Shown piece after piece: positions 1-7,483 of a DNA stretch of 26,302 nucleotides. Position 1 is the first letter of the stretch; each line of letters starts with the position of its first letter. The DNA is from Collinsella sp. TF05-9AC (GTDB taxonomy: Bacteria; Actinomycetota; Coriobacteriia; Coriobacteriales; Coriobacteriaceae). A model generated the notes under the pieces. The model ran no database searches, was not told where the DNA came from, and was given only the letters and a program-made list of their open reading frames with translations. The translations under genes were made by a program, and so were the position numbers. Where the stretch lies: the NCBI RefSeq assembly GCF_003438495.1, contig NZ_QSSH01000027.1, positions 5,057-31,358 on the forward strand, written 5' to 3'.

Positions 1-28
1 CTTGCGGGTTCGAATCCCTCCGCTTGCT
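1..28 (+). tRNA. 3' end of a tRNA (truncated by window edge)
   Basis: The first bases contain a T-arm with the loop TTCGAAT flanked by GCGGG and CCCTC, followed by a seven-base acceptor strand CGCTTGC and a U at the discriminator position. The anticodon lies outside the window, so the isotype cannot be read. U73 is typical of tRNA-Gly and tRNA-Cys, and a GC-starting acceptor would fit Gly. One T-stem pair (C-T) is mismatched, and a complete CCA is not encoded. A terminator-like hairpin follows directly. Confidence 0.5.
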
Positions 29-33
29 CACAA

Positions 34-73
34 GAAAAGCCTCCCGATCGGCTATGCGTTCGAGAGGCTGGTT
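34..73 (-). terminator. Intrinsic terminator between the two tRNA genes
   Basis: AGCCTC at 38-43 pairs with GAGGCT at 64-69. Read on the minus strand, the stem ends in GGAGGCTTTTCTT, a good stem plus T-tract directly after tRNA-Gln. On the plus strand the stem is followed by GGTTTCTTT, so it may also stop the preceding tRNA transcript. Confidence 0.6.
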
Positions 74-77
74 TCTT

Positions 78-152
78 TGGCTGGGACGGAGGGATTCGAA
101 CCCCCAACAGCCGGCACCAAAAACCGGAGTTCTACCGTTGAACTACGTCCCA
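78..152 (-). tRNA. tRNA-Gln (anticodon TTG)
   Basis: The reverse complement folds as a complete cloverleaf. The acceptor pairs TGGGACG with CGTCCCA, the discriminator is G, and CCA is encoded at 80-78. The anticodon loop is TTTTGGT, giving anticodon TTG, closed by a stem CCGGT/GCCGG. The T-loop is the usual TTCGAAT. The gene is 72 nt without CCA, which is normal for tRNA-Gln. Confidence 0.95.
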
Positions 153-190
153 ATGTCGTGGTGTTGCTAAAAGCAACTCGTCTAGTTTAC

Positions 191-1096
191 CTAATCTGCG
201 AGGGCATCGCAAACGCCATCGAGCAGGCGTACCGCGAGCGTCTGGGCGTCGCTGGCAGTGAAGGTGCCGTTGTAGCGCGTCATGCCGGTGAGCTCAATGC
301 GGATGCGTGCCGGCTTTTGCTGCGCGGCGACATTGGCGGTGCGGATGCGCTGGGCCAGGTTGTGGCACTCGGCGAGGGCAATCGTGGCGCGCGGAGCGGC
401 GTCGGCGGGTAGCTCGTCGCTTGCGATCTCGAGCACCAGGTCAACGTCGGTCGGGACCTCGGAGTCGCAAAGCATCATGCCGCTGTTGTCGGTCGTCGCC
501 GTGGCGATGTTCCACATGCGCGATGCTACGCTGCGCGCGATAGGGTCCTCGCCAATGACGGCAATCTGGAAACGCTCGAGTACGTTGGCCGCGCGGGCAA
601 AGCCGATGCGCGATTCGGCCTCGGTCACCGAAGGTTTACCCTCCCACACGTGGTGCAGGCGGTTGATATAGGCGTAGGTATCCTGGAAAGCCATACCGTC
701 GGCAAACAGACCGACGTTTTCCTGGAACTGCTGAAGGGCCGCTTCGGTGTGAGGGCCAAAGTAGCCATCGTCCTCGCCGCAGGCAAAGCCCAAAACGTTG
801 AGCGCCTTCTGCAGGGCCTGCACGTCGGCGCCATGGAAATTGGGCATACGCAGGTAGAGGGTGCGGTCGCCCAGCTTATACGAGGCGTCGACCAGGGCAC
901 TCCAGCAGGGGATGTCAACGGCGTGGCCGGCGGCAAGACCGCTGTCGAGCCTAAAGGTGCTAACGGCCTGCTCGGTGGTGGCACCAAAGTGCTTGTCGGC
1001 GACCTCGGTGGCATCAATCGTGTAGCCGAGCTGCAGGAGACGAGACTGCACGTCCTCGACGGCTGCTCCCTGCATGCCCGTTGTAATAGGTTCCAT
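191..1096 (-). CDS. Peptidoglycan-binding-domain protein with unknown C-terminal domain
   Basis: A 301-residue protein with two peptidoglycan_binding_1-like repeats, about residues 8-70 and 85-147. Each shows the family pattern of VQxxLxxLGY followed by FGxxTEQAVxxFQ. Repeat 2 reads LQKALNVLGF then GYFGPHTEAALQQFQ. The C-terminal half (about 165-300) is an alpha/beta-like segment ending in RIELTGMTRYNGTFTASDAQ. I do not recognise it as a known catalytic domain and see no amidase zinc ligands. There is no signal peptide or membrane segment, which is odd for a wall-binding protein. The start is supported by AAAGGGG eight bases upstream. It lies 138 bp downstream of the polyprenyl synthase on the same strand, so a shared envelope-related transcript is possible. 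The binding repeats are clear; the function is not. Confidence 0.82.
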   Translation of the reverse strand: MEPITTGMQGAAVEDVQSRLLQLGYTIDATEVADKHFGATTEQAVSTFRLDSGLAAGHAVDIPCWSALVDASYKLGDRTLYLRMPNFHGADVQALQKALNVLGFACGEDDGYFGPHTEAALQQFQENVGLFADGMAFQDTYAYINRLHHVWEGKPSVTEAESRIGFARAANVLERFQIAVIGEDPIARSVASRMWNIATATTDNSGMMLCDSEVPTDVDLVLEIASDELPADAAPRATIALAECHNLAQRIRTANVAAQQKPARIRIELTGMTRYNGTFTASDAQTLAVRLLDGVCDALAD

Positions 1097-1234
1097 GAAC
1101 GAACCCCTTTCGGCGTATCATTCGTACTATTTGAGCGCCTGTCGGATAGACGACGCAAAGGGATGCATAAACATACATTCAACAGTGTAGCAACTTGTAC
1201 CCAAATGCGCTGCCGACAGGTTTTGCAACCCCCG

Positions 1235-2299
1235 CTAGTTGAGTCGCTCCACAAAGAAATCTGCCATGGAGAGGAACAGTTCGCGTGCGTGCGAATCAAG
1301 CTCAACGTCCTCGATGGCGGCCTTGGCTTTGGCGGTTAGGTCCAGCGCGTAGGCGTGGGCGTAATCGATAGAGCCGGTCTCCTGGAAGATTTCCACGGCG
1401 CGCGCGAGCTGCGCGGGATCCTCGGTGCCCGAGGAGAGGATCGCTTCAATCTCATCGTGATAGCGCTCATCAGACAGGGCGTGCACGGCAACGAGCGTGC
1501 GCTTACCCTCGGTGATGTCGGTACGGAAGTCCTTATTGGCGGCCTCCTTGGTGCCGATCAAGTTGAGCAGATCATCTTGGATCTGGAAGGCAAGGCCGGT
1601 GTGCAGGCCAAAGGCGCGCAATGCCTCGACTTGCTGTTCGCTGCCTCCGCCAATGATGGCTCCGGTGGCAAGCGGCGTGGCTCCGCTGTAATACGCGGTC
1701 TTGTGCGTTGCCATGTCCAGGTAATCGTCGACCGAGATGTCAAAGCGCCCGTCACGGACCCAACCCAGGTCGAGCGCTTGACCCTCGATGGTGCGGACGA
1801 TCATCTCGGTAAGCTCGTGGAGCACACGCAGCTTCACGTCGGACTCCAGCGTGGGGTCGTCGAGAACCGTCTTGGTGACCATGGTGAGCGCCAGGTCGCC
1901 ACAATTGATGGCAAGGCCCGTGCCCTCGGTAAGGTGCATGCAGGGCTTGCCTCGACGAAGCTGTCCGTTGTCGGCGATGTCGTCGTGGATCAGTGCGCCC
2001 GACTGGAAATGCTCGATAGCTGCCGCGGCGCTGCGGGCGCTCTCAAAGCTACCGCCCACTGCGGTTGCGGCGAGCATACAGATAAGCGGGCGGTGGCGCT
2101 TGCCGGCGTTGGCCGTAAAAGCCGAGAGCGGCGCGTACAGGTAGCGCTCGATATCGGCAGAGGTCGCCTGTCCGTCAAAGAACGTGGCCAGATAGTCGTT
2201 AATCTGGTCAAAGTGCTGGGCTAAAAAGCTGGTAAACGGACTGGACACGGGTTCTCGCATTCTTTCTTGGGTTACATCGTTGCGGTGTGCAGATACCAT
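1235..2299 (-). CDS. Polyprenyl (geranylgeranyl/farnesyl-type) diphosphate synthase
   Basis: Condenses isopentenyl diphosphate units onto an allylic diphosphate to make isoprenoid chains for quinone or undecaprenyl-type lipid synthesis. The 354 residues fit the trans-prenyltransferase family. GKRHRP (66-71) is the diphosphate-binding basic motif. LIHDDIAD (104-111) carries the first aspartate-rich motif D106-D110, followed by RRGKP. The second motif is IQDDLLN (D242, D243, N246), with Asn in place of the usual last Asp. KDFRTDITEGKRTL supplies the lysines after it. The Met-1 start lacks a clear ribosome-binding site; Met-14 (position 2260), preceded by AAGAAAGA, is a possible alternative giving 341 residues. 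It follows the PTS-HAD gene by 74 bp on the same strand. Chain length cannot be read reliably from the sequence. Confidence 0.9.
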   Translation of the reverse strand: MVSAHRNDVTQERMREPVSSPFTSFLAQHFDQINDYLATFFDGQATSADIERYLYAPLSAFTANAGKRHRPLICMLAATAVGGSFESARSAAAAIEHFQSGALIHDDIADNGQLRRGKPCMHLTEGTGLAINCGDLALTMVTKTVLDDPTLESDVKLRVLHELTEMIVRTIEGQALDLGWVRDGRFDISVDDYLDMATHKTAYYSGATPLATGAIIGGGSEQQVEALRAFGLHTGLAFQIQDDLLNLIGTKEAANKDFRTDITEGKRTLVAVHALSDERYHDEIEAILSSGTEDPAQLARAVEIFQETGSIDYAHAYALDLTAKAKAAIEDVELDSHARELFLSMADFFVERLN

Positions 2300-2373
2300 A
2301 TTGCCACATTGGAGTTGCCGGCGCGTCTGTTTTGGCGATTTGGAGAAACGGGACGCGTGCGCGTGCCGGCTGC

Positions 2374-4824
2374 TTATATAAGCCTAAAGTGCTCGAGCGC
2401 CTTGACGACGCCATCTTTGTCGACCGAGTCGGTGATGTAGTCGGCGCGCTTTTTGAGATAGTTCGGCGCATTGCCCATGGCGATACCGACATCGACGGCG
2501 TTCATCAGCGAGATGTCATTGCTGGCGTCGCCGATGCCGTATACGGTTCCGTGGTGGGGATCGAGGGCGTCGAGTACAGACTGGATGCCCCCGCGCTTCG
2601 TGCATTCGCGGGGCGAGATTTCGGTTACCTCGAGTTCGAGCTCGTTAAAGCACAGCAGCGGCTCAAGTGCCTTATCTTGAGCGATGTGGTTGGCGAGCGA
2701 TGTAGACATCAAGATCTTGTAGACACTGTAATGTTGCAGCTGCGTGACTGCGTCGCCCAGGGTGCGCGCGTATCCGGGAGCATCGGGGGCATCGGCACTC
2801 ATGCGCACGACGCCGTTGAGGCCCTCAAAGCGGATGACCTCGCCCGATTGCTCAAGGTAGGGGGCAAGACGCTGCAGCATACTGGGCGTCATCGACAGAT
2901 CGCGAATTGCGTGTCCGTTGATCTCGGCGTAACCGCCCGCAAGACAGACGATGCCGGTCCAGGGCAGCTCAAGAAGTTTGGGGTGGATGCAGCTGAGGGT
3001 GCGTCCTGTGCAGATAAAGGCCATGTTGCCGTTTGCAACGAAATCGCGGATGGCCTGCGAGACCGCCTCGTTGGGATAAGGGGACAGGTCACGCTCGTCT
3101 TCGGGAAGGTCTTGGGCGAGCCTGGGGTCTTGCCAGGCGAGCGTTCCGTCGATATCGAAGAAGCAGATATCGCCGCGCTTATGGGCTGCGCTGGCGGCAG
3201 GGGAGGCCGAGGTGGTGGGCACAAATCCCGGCTCGAGGCCCATGATCTGGTCAAAATGCTCTTTAACGCGGGGAACGGAGATGCCGATGATCACCTGGGC
3301 GGTCTTGCCCGTAATGATGAGGCCCTTGGCGCCCACCGCGACAAACGACGCGTTATCTGCAACGATGGAAGGGTCTGCGACCTCGACGCGCAGGCGCGTG
3401 GCGCAGTTGGTTGCGCCCACGATATTGCCAACGCCACCTAAGAGCTGAATTACCCGCTCAGCGAGGACGTGATCTTGATCGGATCGACTATTGACTTCGT
3501 CATTGGGAGATTGCTCTTTGGCAAAGTCGCTTCCCGTTAAACGATCGATTGCCGCGCGATTGGCGACATGATCCTCGCGGCCCGGCGTCTTAAGGTCATA
3601 GATCAAGATGAGTGCTCGAAAACTAACAAAAAAGATGAGGCTAAAGGCAAGGCCGATACCGAGCGCCAAAAGATAGGCACCGGCATGCGTGCGCATGAGC
3701 GGAATAAAGTTGAAGGCTGCCATCTCCATGAGGCCGCCCGAGAAGATGCCGACGATGCCAAAGAGATTCATGGTTGTGGCAAGGCAAGACGATAAGACGG
3801 CGTAGAGAAAAAAGAGCCCGGGGTGGGTGAACATAAAGAGAAACTCGAGTGGCTCGGTAACGCCGCAAACCACCGAGGCGATGATGGCGGGAACAAGGAT
3901 GACCCTGAGGCCGGCGCGGCGCTCGGGTTTTGCGGTGGAGTAGAACGCGGCTGCGATGGCGGGAAGGCCAAAGAGCTTGACCCAGCCGGTGGCGGTAAAA
4001 CCGGCCCACGGCGCAAGTTCATTAAGGGGGCGCGTGCTATGGGAGAGGATGGGGAGCAAGCTGCTCCACGTGGCGTAGATGCCGTCGTTAATGACCAGGT
4101 TGTCGTAGTAGATCGGCATGTAGAGCAGGTGGTGCAGCCCCATGGGCTCGAGCGCTCGCTCCAAAAACACAAAGATGCCCACGCCAAAGGGTCCGACGCT
4201 CGTAAGTGCATGGCGCAGCGTTTCGGTCATTGCGTATACGGAGGGCACGATGGCGGCCGAGATAGCGGCAAGGGCAAACACGGCAAAAAAGCTGATGAGG
4301 TAGACCAGCGAGGAGCCCGAGAAGGTGCCGAGCCAATCGGGAACCTTGGCATCGTAGAAGCGGTCATGGATGGCGACGACGGTTGCCGATACCACCAGCG
4401 GGCCGATAATGCCGGTGTCGAGCGTCTTGATGCCGTCGATGACGGTGATACCGTTGGCGGGGGTCAAAGATGACGGGTACTTAAGCCCAAGGTTGTCTCC
4501 GCTCAGCTTAATGATCTCGCTCAAAAAGAAGCAATAGGCAAAATAGGCCACGAGTGCCTCGAGGCAGCAGCGTGCCGGTTGCTTTTGGGCAAGACCGATA
4601 GGCAGCGCTACGGCAAAAAGGAGCGGGAGGCGCTTAAAGACCGTCCATGAGCCGCGCTGGATGATGGCCCAAAAAACGTACCAAGGGGTTCCGTATACGG
4701 CTAGATCGCCGACGATGTCCGCAGTCGTTGCGAGAGCGGAGACGCCGACCATGAGGCCCGATATAGAAAACAGCATGGCGGGAGCGAACATTGCCCCGCC
4801 AAAGCGTTGGATTTTTTGCAGCAT
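2374..4824 (-). CDS. PTS EIIC-EIIB fused to Cof-type HAD phosphatase
   Basis: An 816-residue three-part protein. Residues 1-410 are a multi-spanning EIIC of the glucose/alpha-glucoside superfamily, with ERALEPMGLHH (222-232) and the conserved GVTEPLEF (321-328). Residues 450-530 are EIIB, with the phosphorylation cysteine in NIVGATNCATRLRV (Cys474). A Ser/Ala/Pro-rich linker (535-548) leads to a HAD-IIB hydrolase (552-816). That domain has motif I FDIDGT (D557, D559), motif II ICTGRT (604-609), a lysine near CTKRGG (K743) and motif IV GDASND (D766, D770). All HAD catalytic residues are present, so the domain should be active. No EIIA is encoded in the fusion or beside it. The expected role is uptake with phosphorylation of a glucoside, then phosphate removal from a cytoplasmic sugar phosphate; the substrate is unknown. 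It is divergent from a GntR/UTRA gene and has a TTGTTTAAAC site just after a TACAAT -10-like box. Confidence 0.88.
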   Translation of the reverse strand: MLQKIQRFGGAMFAPAMLFSISGLMVGVSALATTADIVGDLAVYGTPWYVFWAIIQRGSWTVFKRLPLLFAVALPIGLAQKQPARCCLEALVAYFAYCFFLSEIIKLSGDNLGLKYPSSLTPANGITVIDGIKTLDTGIIGPLVVSATVVAIHDRFYDAKVPDWLGTFSGSSLVYLISFFAVFALAAISAAIVPSVYAMTETLRHALTSVGPFGVGIFVFLERALEPMGLHHLLYMPIYYDNLVINDGIYATWSSLLPILSHSTRPLNELAPWAGFTATGWVKLFGLPAIAAAFYSTAKPERRAGLRVILVPAIIASVVCGVTEPLEFLFMFTHPGLFFLYAVLSSCLATTMNLFGIVGIFSGGLMEMAAFNFIPLMRTHAGAYLLALGIGLAFSLIFFVSFRALILIYDLKTPGREDHVANRAAIDRLTGSDFAKEQSPNDEVNSRSDQDHVLAERVIQLLGGVGNIVGATNCATRLRVEVADPSIVADNASFVAVGAKGLIITGKTAQVIIGISVPRVKEHFDQIMGLEPGFVPTTSASPAASAAHKRGDICFFDIDGTLAWQDPRLAQDLPEDERDLSPYPNEAVSQAIRDFVANGNMAFICTGRTLSCIHPKLLELPWTGIVCLAGGYAEINGHAIRDLSMTPSMLQRLAPYLEQSGEVIRFEGLNGVVRMSADAPDAPGYARTLGDAVTQLQHYSVYKILMSTSLANHIAQDKALEPLLCFNELELEVTEISPRECTKRGGIQSVLDALDPHHGTVYGIGDASNDISLMNAVDVGIAMGNAPNYLKKRADYITDSVDKDGVVKALEHFRLI

Positions 4825-4865
4825 GTTCTGCCTTCCGAATATCGAGGCGCGTTGCGCGTGGGGAA

Positions 4866-4877
4866 ACGTTTAAACAA
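4866..4877. promoter_or_regulatory. Putative GntR operator A (PTS-HAD promoter)
   Basis: ACGTTTAAACAA, with a perfect GTTTAAAC core at 4868-4875. On the minus strand it lies about seven bases after TACAAT (4890-4885), a plausible -10 box for the PTS-HAD gene, so a bound repressor would cover the transcription start. One of five similar sites in this window. Confidence 0.6.
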
Positions 4878-4987
4878 TGGATTCATTGTAGAGGACCAGA
4901 CGATTGTTGTGCCGGCAGTTTTGAGCGAAACCGATTTGGGCACGACAGAAACCGTCAACGGTTAAATCCTGTCGCTTTACCGATATT

Positions 4988-4999
4988 CGGTTTAAACAA
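4988..4999. promoter_or_regulatory. Putative GntR operator B (regulator's own promoter)
   Basis: CGGTTTAAACAA, core GTTTAAAC at 4990-4997, 122 bp from operator A. It overlaps a possible -35 region for the GntR gene, with TATCGT at 5013-5018 as a candidate -10. This would allow autoregulation. Confidence 0.55.
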
Positions 5000-5053
5000 C
5001 TTTAAGAAATGCTATCGTGCCTAGCCGGAAATAAATAATGTAGAGGTGAAGTC

Positions 5054-5773
5054 ATGCCAAAAGCGATTTACGAAGGAATCTACCGCGAGATCCGTTCGCG
5101 CATCATTAACGGGACCTATGCGTTTCAGGAGATGCTGCCAACCGAAGCCGAGCTGACCGCGGAATTTGGCTGCACGCGCAATACCGTCCGCCGCGCTTTG
5201 AGCATGCTGGCAGACGAGATGTTTGTGCAGCCCATACACGGCAAGGGCGTGCGCGTTATTTGGCTCAAGGGCGAAACCGACATGCTGGGCGCACTCGAGG
5301 AAGTCGAGTCGTTTGGCGAATTTGCAAAGCGCAACAATGCCGTCGCATCGACCGAGGTCAAGTCTTTTGAACATTTGATTTGCACTGAGCAACTCTCTCG
5401 TCGCCTGGGCTTTAAGGTGGGCGAGGAGTTGATTCGCGTGGTGCGTGTCCGAAGCCTTAACGGCAATGCACGCCAAGTAGACCATGGTTACTTTTTGGAG
5501 TCGATCGCCAAGGGCCTGACGCCCGAGATTGCCGCAAAATCAATTTACGACTATCTGGAGCACAAACGCGGCGTCAAGGTGATGGCGAGCCGTCGTACGG
5601 TGAGTGTCGAGCTCGCCAACGATGAGGACTGCAGCTACTTGGACCTTGGCAAGTACAATTGCGTCGCCGTTATGGAGAGCCAGTCGTACACCTCGGACGG
5701 CATCTTGTTCGAGGTCACGCATGCCCGCACGCATCCCGAGATCTTCCACTACCGCGTCAACTCCAAGCGATAG
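5054..5773 (+). CDS. GntR/HutC-family (UTRA) transcription regulator
   Basis: A 239-residue regulator. The N-terminal winged helix (about 5-70) reads IYREIRSRIINGTYAFQEMLPTE, then LTAEFGCTRNTVRRALSMLAD with recognition helix near 40-52, then the wing HGKGVRVI. The rest (about 80-235) is a UTRA ligand-binding domain, which in this subfamily senses sugars or sugar phosphates. The ATG is preceded by GTAGAGGTGAAGTC. It is divergent from the PTS-HAD gene, an arrangement typical of TreR-like regulators next to their PTS target. As I recall, Bacillus TreR binds TTGTATATACAA; the TTGTTTAAACAA sites found here have the same TTGT...ACAA frame. It is the best candidate reader of those sites. It is probably a repressor relieved by a sugar phosphate, though that is inference. 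Confidence 0.9.
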   Translation: MPKAIYEGIYREIRSRIINGTYAFQEMLPTEAELTAEFGCTRNTVRRALSMLADEMFVQPIHGKGVRVIWLKGETDMLGALEEVESFGEFAKRNNAVASTEVKSFEHLICTEQLSRRLGFKVGEELIRVVRVRSLNGNARQVDHGYFLESIAKGLTPEIAAKSIYDYLEHKRGVKVMASRRTVSVELANDEDCSYLDLGKYNCVAVMESQSYTSDGILFEVTHARTHPEIFHYRVNSKR

Positions 5774-5814
5774 CCGGCTAGCTCGAAGCCTGACGAGACT
5801 CATGCCATCAAAGC

Positions 5815-5865
5815 GAAAACGCCCGGTCAAACCGACGATACATCGGCTTGACCGGGCGTTTTCTC
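5815..5865 (+). terminator. Intrinsic terminator after the GntR gene
   Basis: AAAACGCCCGGTCAA (5816-5830) pairs with TTGACCGGGCGTTTT (5848-5862). The inner CCGA/TCGG pairing extends the stem. The A- and T-rich flanks make it usable in both directions. Confidence 0.85.
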
Positions 5866-5884
5866 TGCATTCGATAACAAATAA

Positions 5885-5896
5885 TTGTTTATACAA
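5885..5896. promoter_or_regulatory. Putative GntR operator C (upstream of ABC importer)
   Basis: TTGTTTATACAA, matching the TTGTTTAAACAA form with one change in the centre. It is 75 bp upstream of operator D in the region between the GntR terminator and the ABC operon. Two sites before one operon would allow looping or cooperative repression. Confidence 0.5.
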
Positions 5897-5959
5897 AACT
5901 TGTCAAGTATCAAGTTGAAATTACCGTTCACCGAAGTTTTTCTACCGCTCTAGTAATAC

Positions 5960-5971
5960 TTGTTCAAACAA
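5960..5971. promoter_or_regulatory. Putative GntR operator D overlapping the ABC-importer promoter
   Basis: TTGTTCAAACAA, a palindrome with one mismatch. It overlaps TTCAAA (5963-5968), which with TATTGT (5986-5991) at 17-bp spacing forms a plausible sigma-70-type promoter. The 306-bp gap from 5774 to 6079 therefore holds a terminator, two operator-like sites and this promoter; I see no other gene in it. Confidence 0.5.
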
Positions 5972-6079
5972 CTAGCCAAATAGCGTATTGTACAAATCAG
6001 CAAAAGGGGCAAAGTCCCCGAGCCAATCTCCGAAGGCGGCGGCAAAGGGTGCCGCCACGGTGTGAAAGGGTGGATTGTA

Positions 6080-7396
6080 ATGAAGAACGAAATGAGCAGA
6101 AGGCAGTTCCTGGGCTTTGCTGGTTCCGCGGCTGCGGTTCTTGGTCTGGGTCTCGTGGGCTGCGGTGGTTCTGCCGGCTCCGGCTCCTCTGCTTCTGGTG
6201 ACGCTGCCGAGGTCTACTTCCTCCAATTCAAGCCCGAGGTCGACAAGGAGTGGAAGGAGATCGCCAAGGCGTACAAGGAGGAGAAGGGCGTCGAGGTCAA
6301 GATCGTGACCGCCGCCTCCAACACCTACGAGGAGAAGCTCAAGTCCGAGATGTCCAAGAGCTCCGCTCCGACCCTGTTCCAGGTCAACGGCCCCACCGGT
6401 CTTAAGAACTGGAAGGATTACTGCGCCGACCTGTCCGATACCAAGCTCCGCGGTGAGCTCATTGACGACTCCCTGGCTCTGCAGTCCGACGGCAAGGATG
6501 TGTGTATCGACTGGGTTCAGGAGAGCTTCGGCATTATTTACAACAAGCAGCTGCTCGAGAAGGCTGGCTACAAGGCCGAGGACATCAACTCCTTCGACAA
6601 GCTGAAGGCTTGTGCCGACGACATCCAGGCCCGCAAGGACGAGCTTGGTGTCGAGGGTGCCTTCACTTCCGCCGGCATGGACGACTCCTCCAGCTGGCGC
6701 TACACCACCCACCTTGCCAACATGCCGCTCTACTACGAGTTTGAGAAGGAGCACAACCAGGAGGACGACGAGATCAAGGGTGAGTTCCTCGACAACTACA
6801 AGCAGATCTTCGACCTGTACATCACCGACTCCACCTGCGATCCTTCGCAGCTTGCTTCCAAGACCGGCGACGACGCCACCAACGAGTTCGCAACCGGCAA
6901 GGCCGTCTTCTACCAGAACGGCTCTTGGGCCTACTCTGACCTCGTCAAGGCCGGCATGACCGACGATCAGATTGGCATGATGCCCATCTACATCGGTGTT
7001 GACGGCGAGGAGAACCAGGGCCTGTGCTCCGGCGGCGAGAACTACTGGTGCGTCAGTTCCCAGGCTTCCGAGGATGCCCAGAAGGCCACCGAGGACTTCA
7101 TGTATTGGTGCGTCACCGCTGACACCCCGACCAGCATCATCGCCGACAAGATGGGTCTGACCGCTCCGTTCAAGAGCGCCAAGGAGACCACCAACGTCTT
7201 CTCGCAGCAGGCCGTTGCCATGGCCAAGGACGGCAAGAAGACCGTCGCTTGGGACTTCGTCTACATTCCCTCCGAGGAGTGGAAGAAGAACCTCAAGCAG
7301 GCTCTGATTGCCTACGCTGCCGATAACAGCAAGTGGGACGGCGTCAAGAATGCCTTCGTCGATGGCTGGAAGACCGAGAAGGCCGCTTCCGAGTAA
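6080..7396 (+). CDS. ABC importer sugar-binding lipoprotein (Tat-exported)
   Basis: A 438-residue extracellular solute-binding protein of family 1 (MalE-like), which captures a carbohydrate outside the membrane and delivers it to the permeases that follow. The signal has a twin-arginine motif SRRQFLG (6-12), a hydrophobic stretch and a lipobox LGLVGC, giving lipid-anchored Cys28. A Gly/Ser-rich linker leads to the mature domain. I chose ATG at 6080 because GAAAGGGTGG stands six bases before it; a GTG at 6062 would put that ribosome-binding site inside the gene. Codons end in C or G almost throughout, a sign of high expression. A 13-bp hairpin follows the stop. The substrate cannot be read from sequence; maltodextrin is suggested by the operator-like sites shared with malQ. 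Confidence 0.92.
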   Translation: MKNEMSRRQFLGFAGSAAAVLGLGLVGCGGSAGSGSSASGDAAEVYFLQFKPEVDKEWKEIAKAYKEEKGVEVKIVTAASNTYEEKLKSEMSKSSAPTLFQVNGPTGLKNWKDYCADLSDTKLRGELIDDSLALQSDGKDVCIDWVQESFGIIYNKQLLEKAGYKAEDINSFDKLKACADDIQARKDELGVEGAFTSAGMDDSSSWRYTTHLANMPLYYEFEKEHNQEDDEIKGEFLDNYKQIFDLYITDSTCDPSQLASKTGDDATNEFATGKAVFYQNGSWAYSDLVKAGMTDDQIGMMPIYIGVDGEENQGLCSGGENYWCVSSQASEDAQKATEDFMYWCVTADTPTSIIADKMGLTAPFKSAKETTNVFSQQAVAMAKDGKKTVAWDFVYIPSEEWKKNLKQALIAYAADNSKWDGVKNAFVDGWKTEKAASE

Positions 7397-7427
7397 GCAG
7401 TTGCTGCCCAAGCTATCTGATTAGCGA

Positions 7428-7463
7428 CAGGGGGCGGGCAGACGTTGGTTTGCCCGCCCCCTG
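7428..7463 (+). other. Intergenic hairpin between binding protein and permease genes
   Basis: A perfect 13-bp stem, CAGGGGGCGGGCA (7428-7440) with TGCCCGCCCCCTG (7451-7463) and a 10-nt loop. It has no T-tract. Such hairpins usually protect the upstream message or allow partial termination, so the binding protein is made in excess over the permeases. Confidence 0.8.
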
Positions 7464-7483
7464 CATATTGAAAGGACCCTTTT

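Noticed and set aside
2287..3441. 384-codon plus-strand open frame opposite the HAD domain
   Set aside because: The minus-strand frame carries all EIIB and HAD motifs; this frame has none.
6062..6079. GTG start for the sugar-binding lipoprotein
   Set aside because: It would place the AAAGGGTGG ribosome-binding site inside the gene and add residues before the Tat signal; ATG at 6080 fits better.
5972..7411. 479-codon open frame antisense to the sugar-binding protein gene
   Set aside because: Its Leu/Val/Gly-rich low-complexity translation is the mirror of C/G-ending codons in the real gene, with no domain and no ribosome-binding site.
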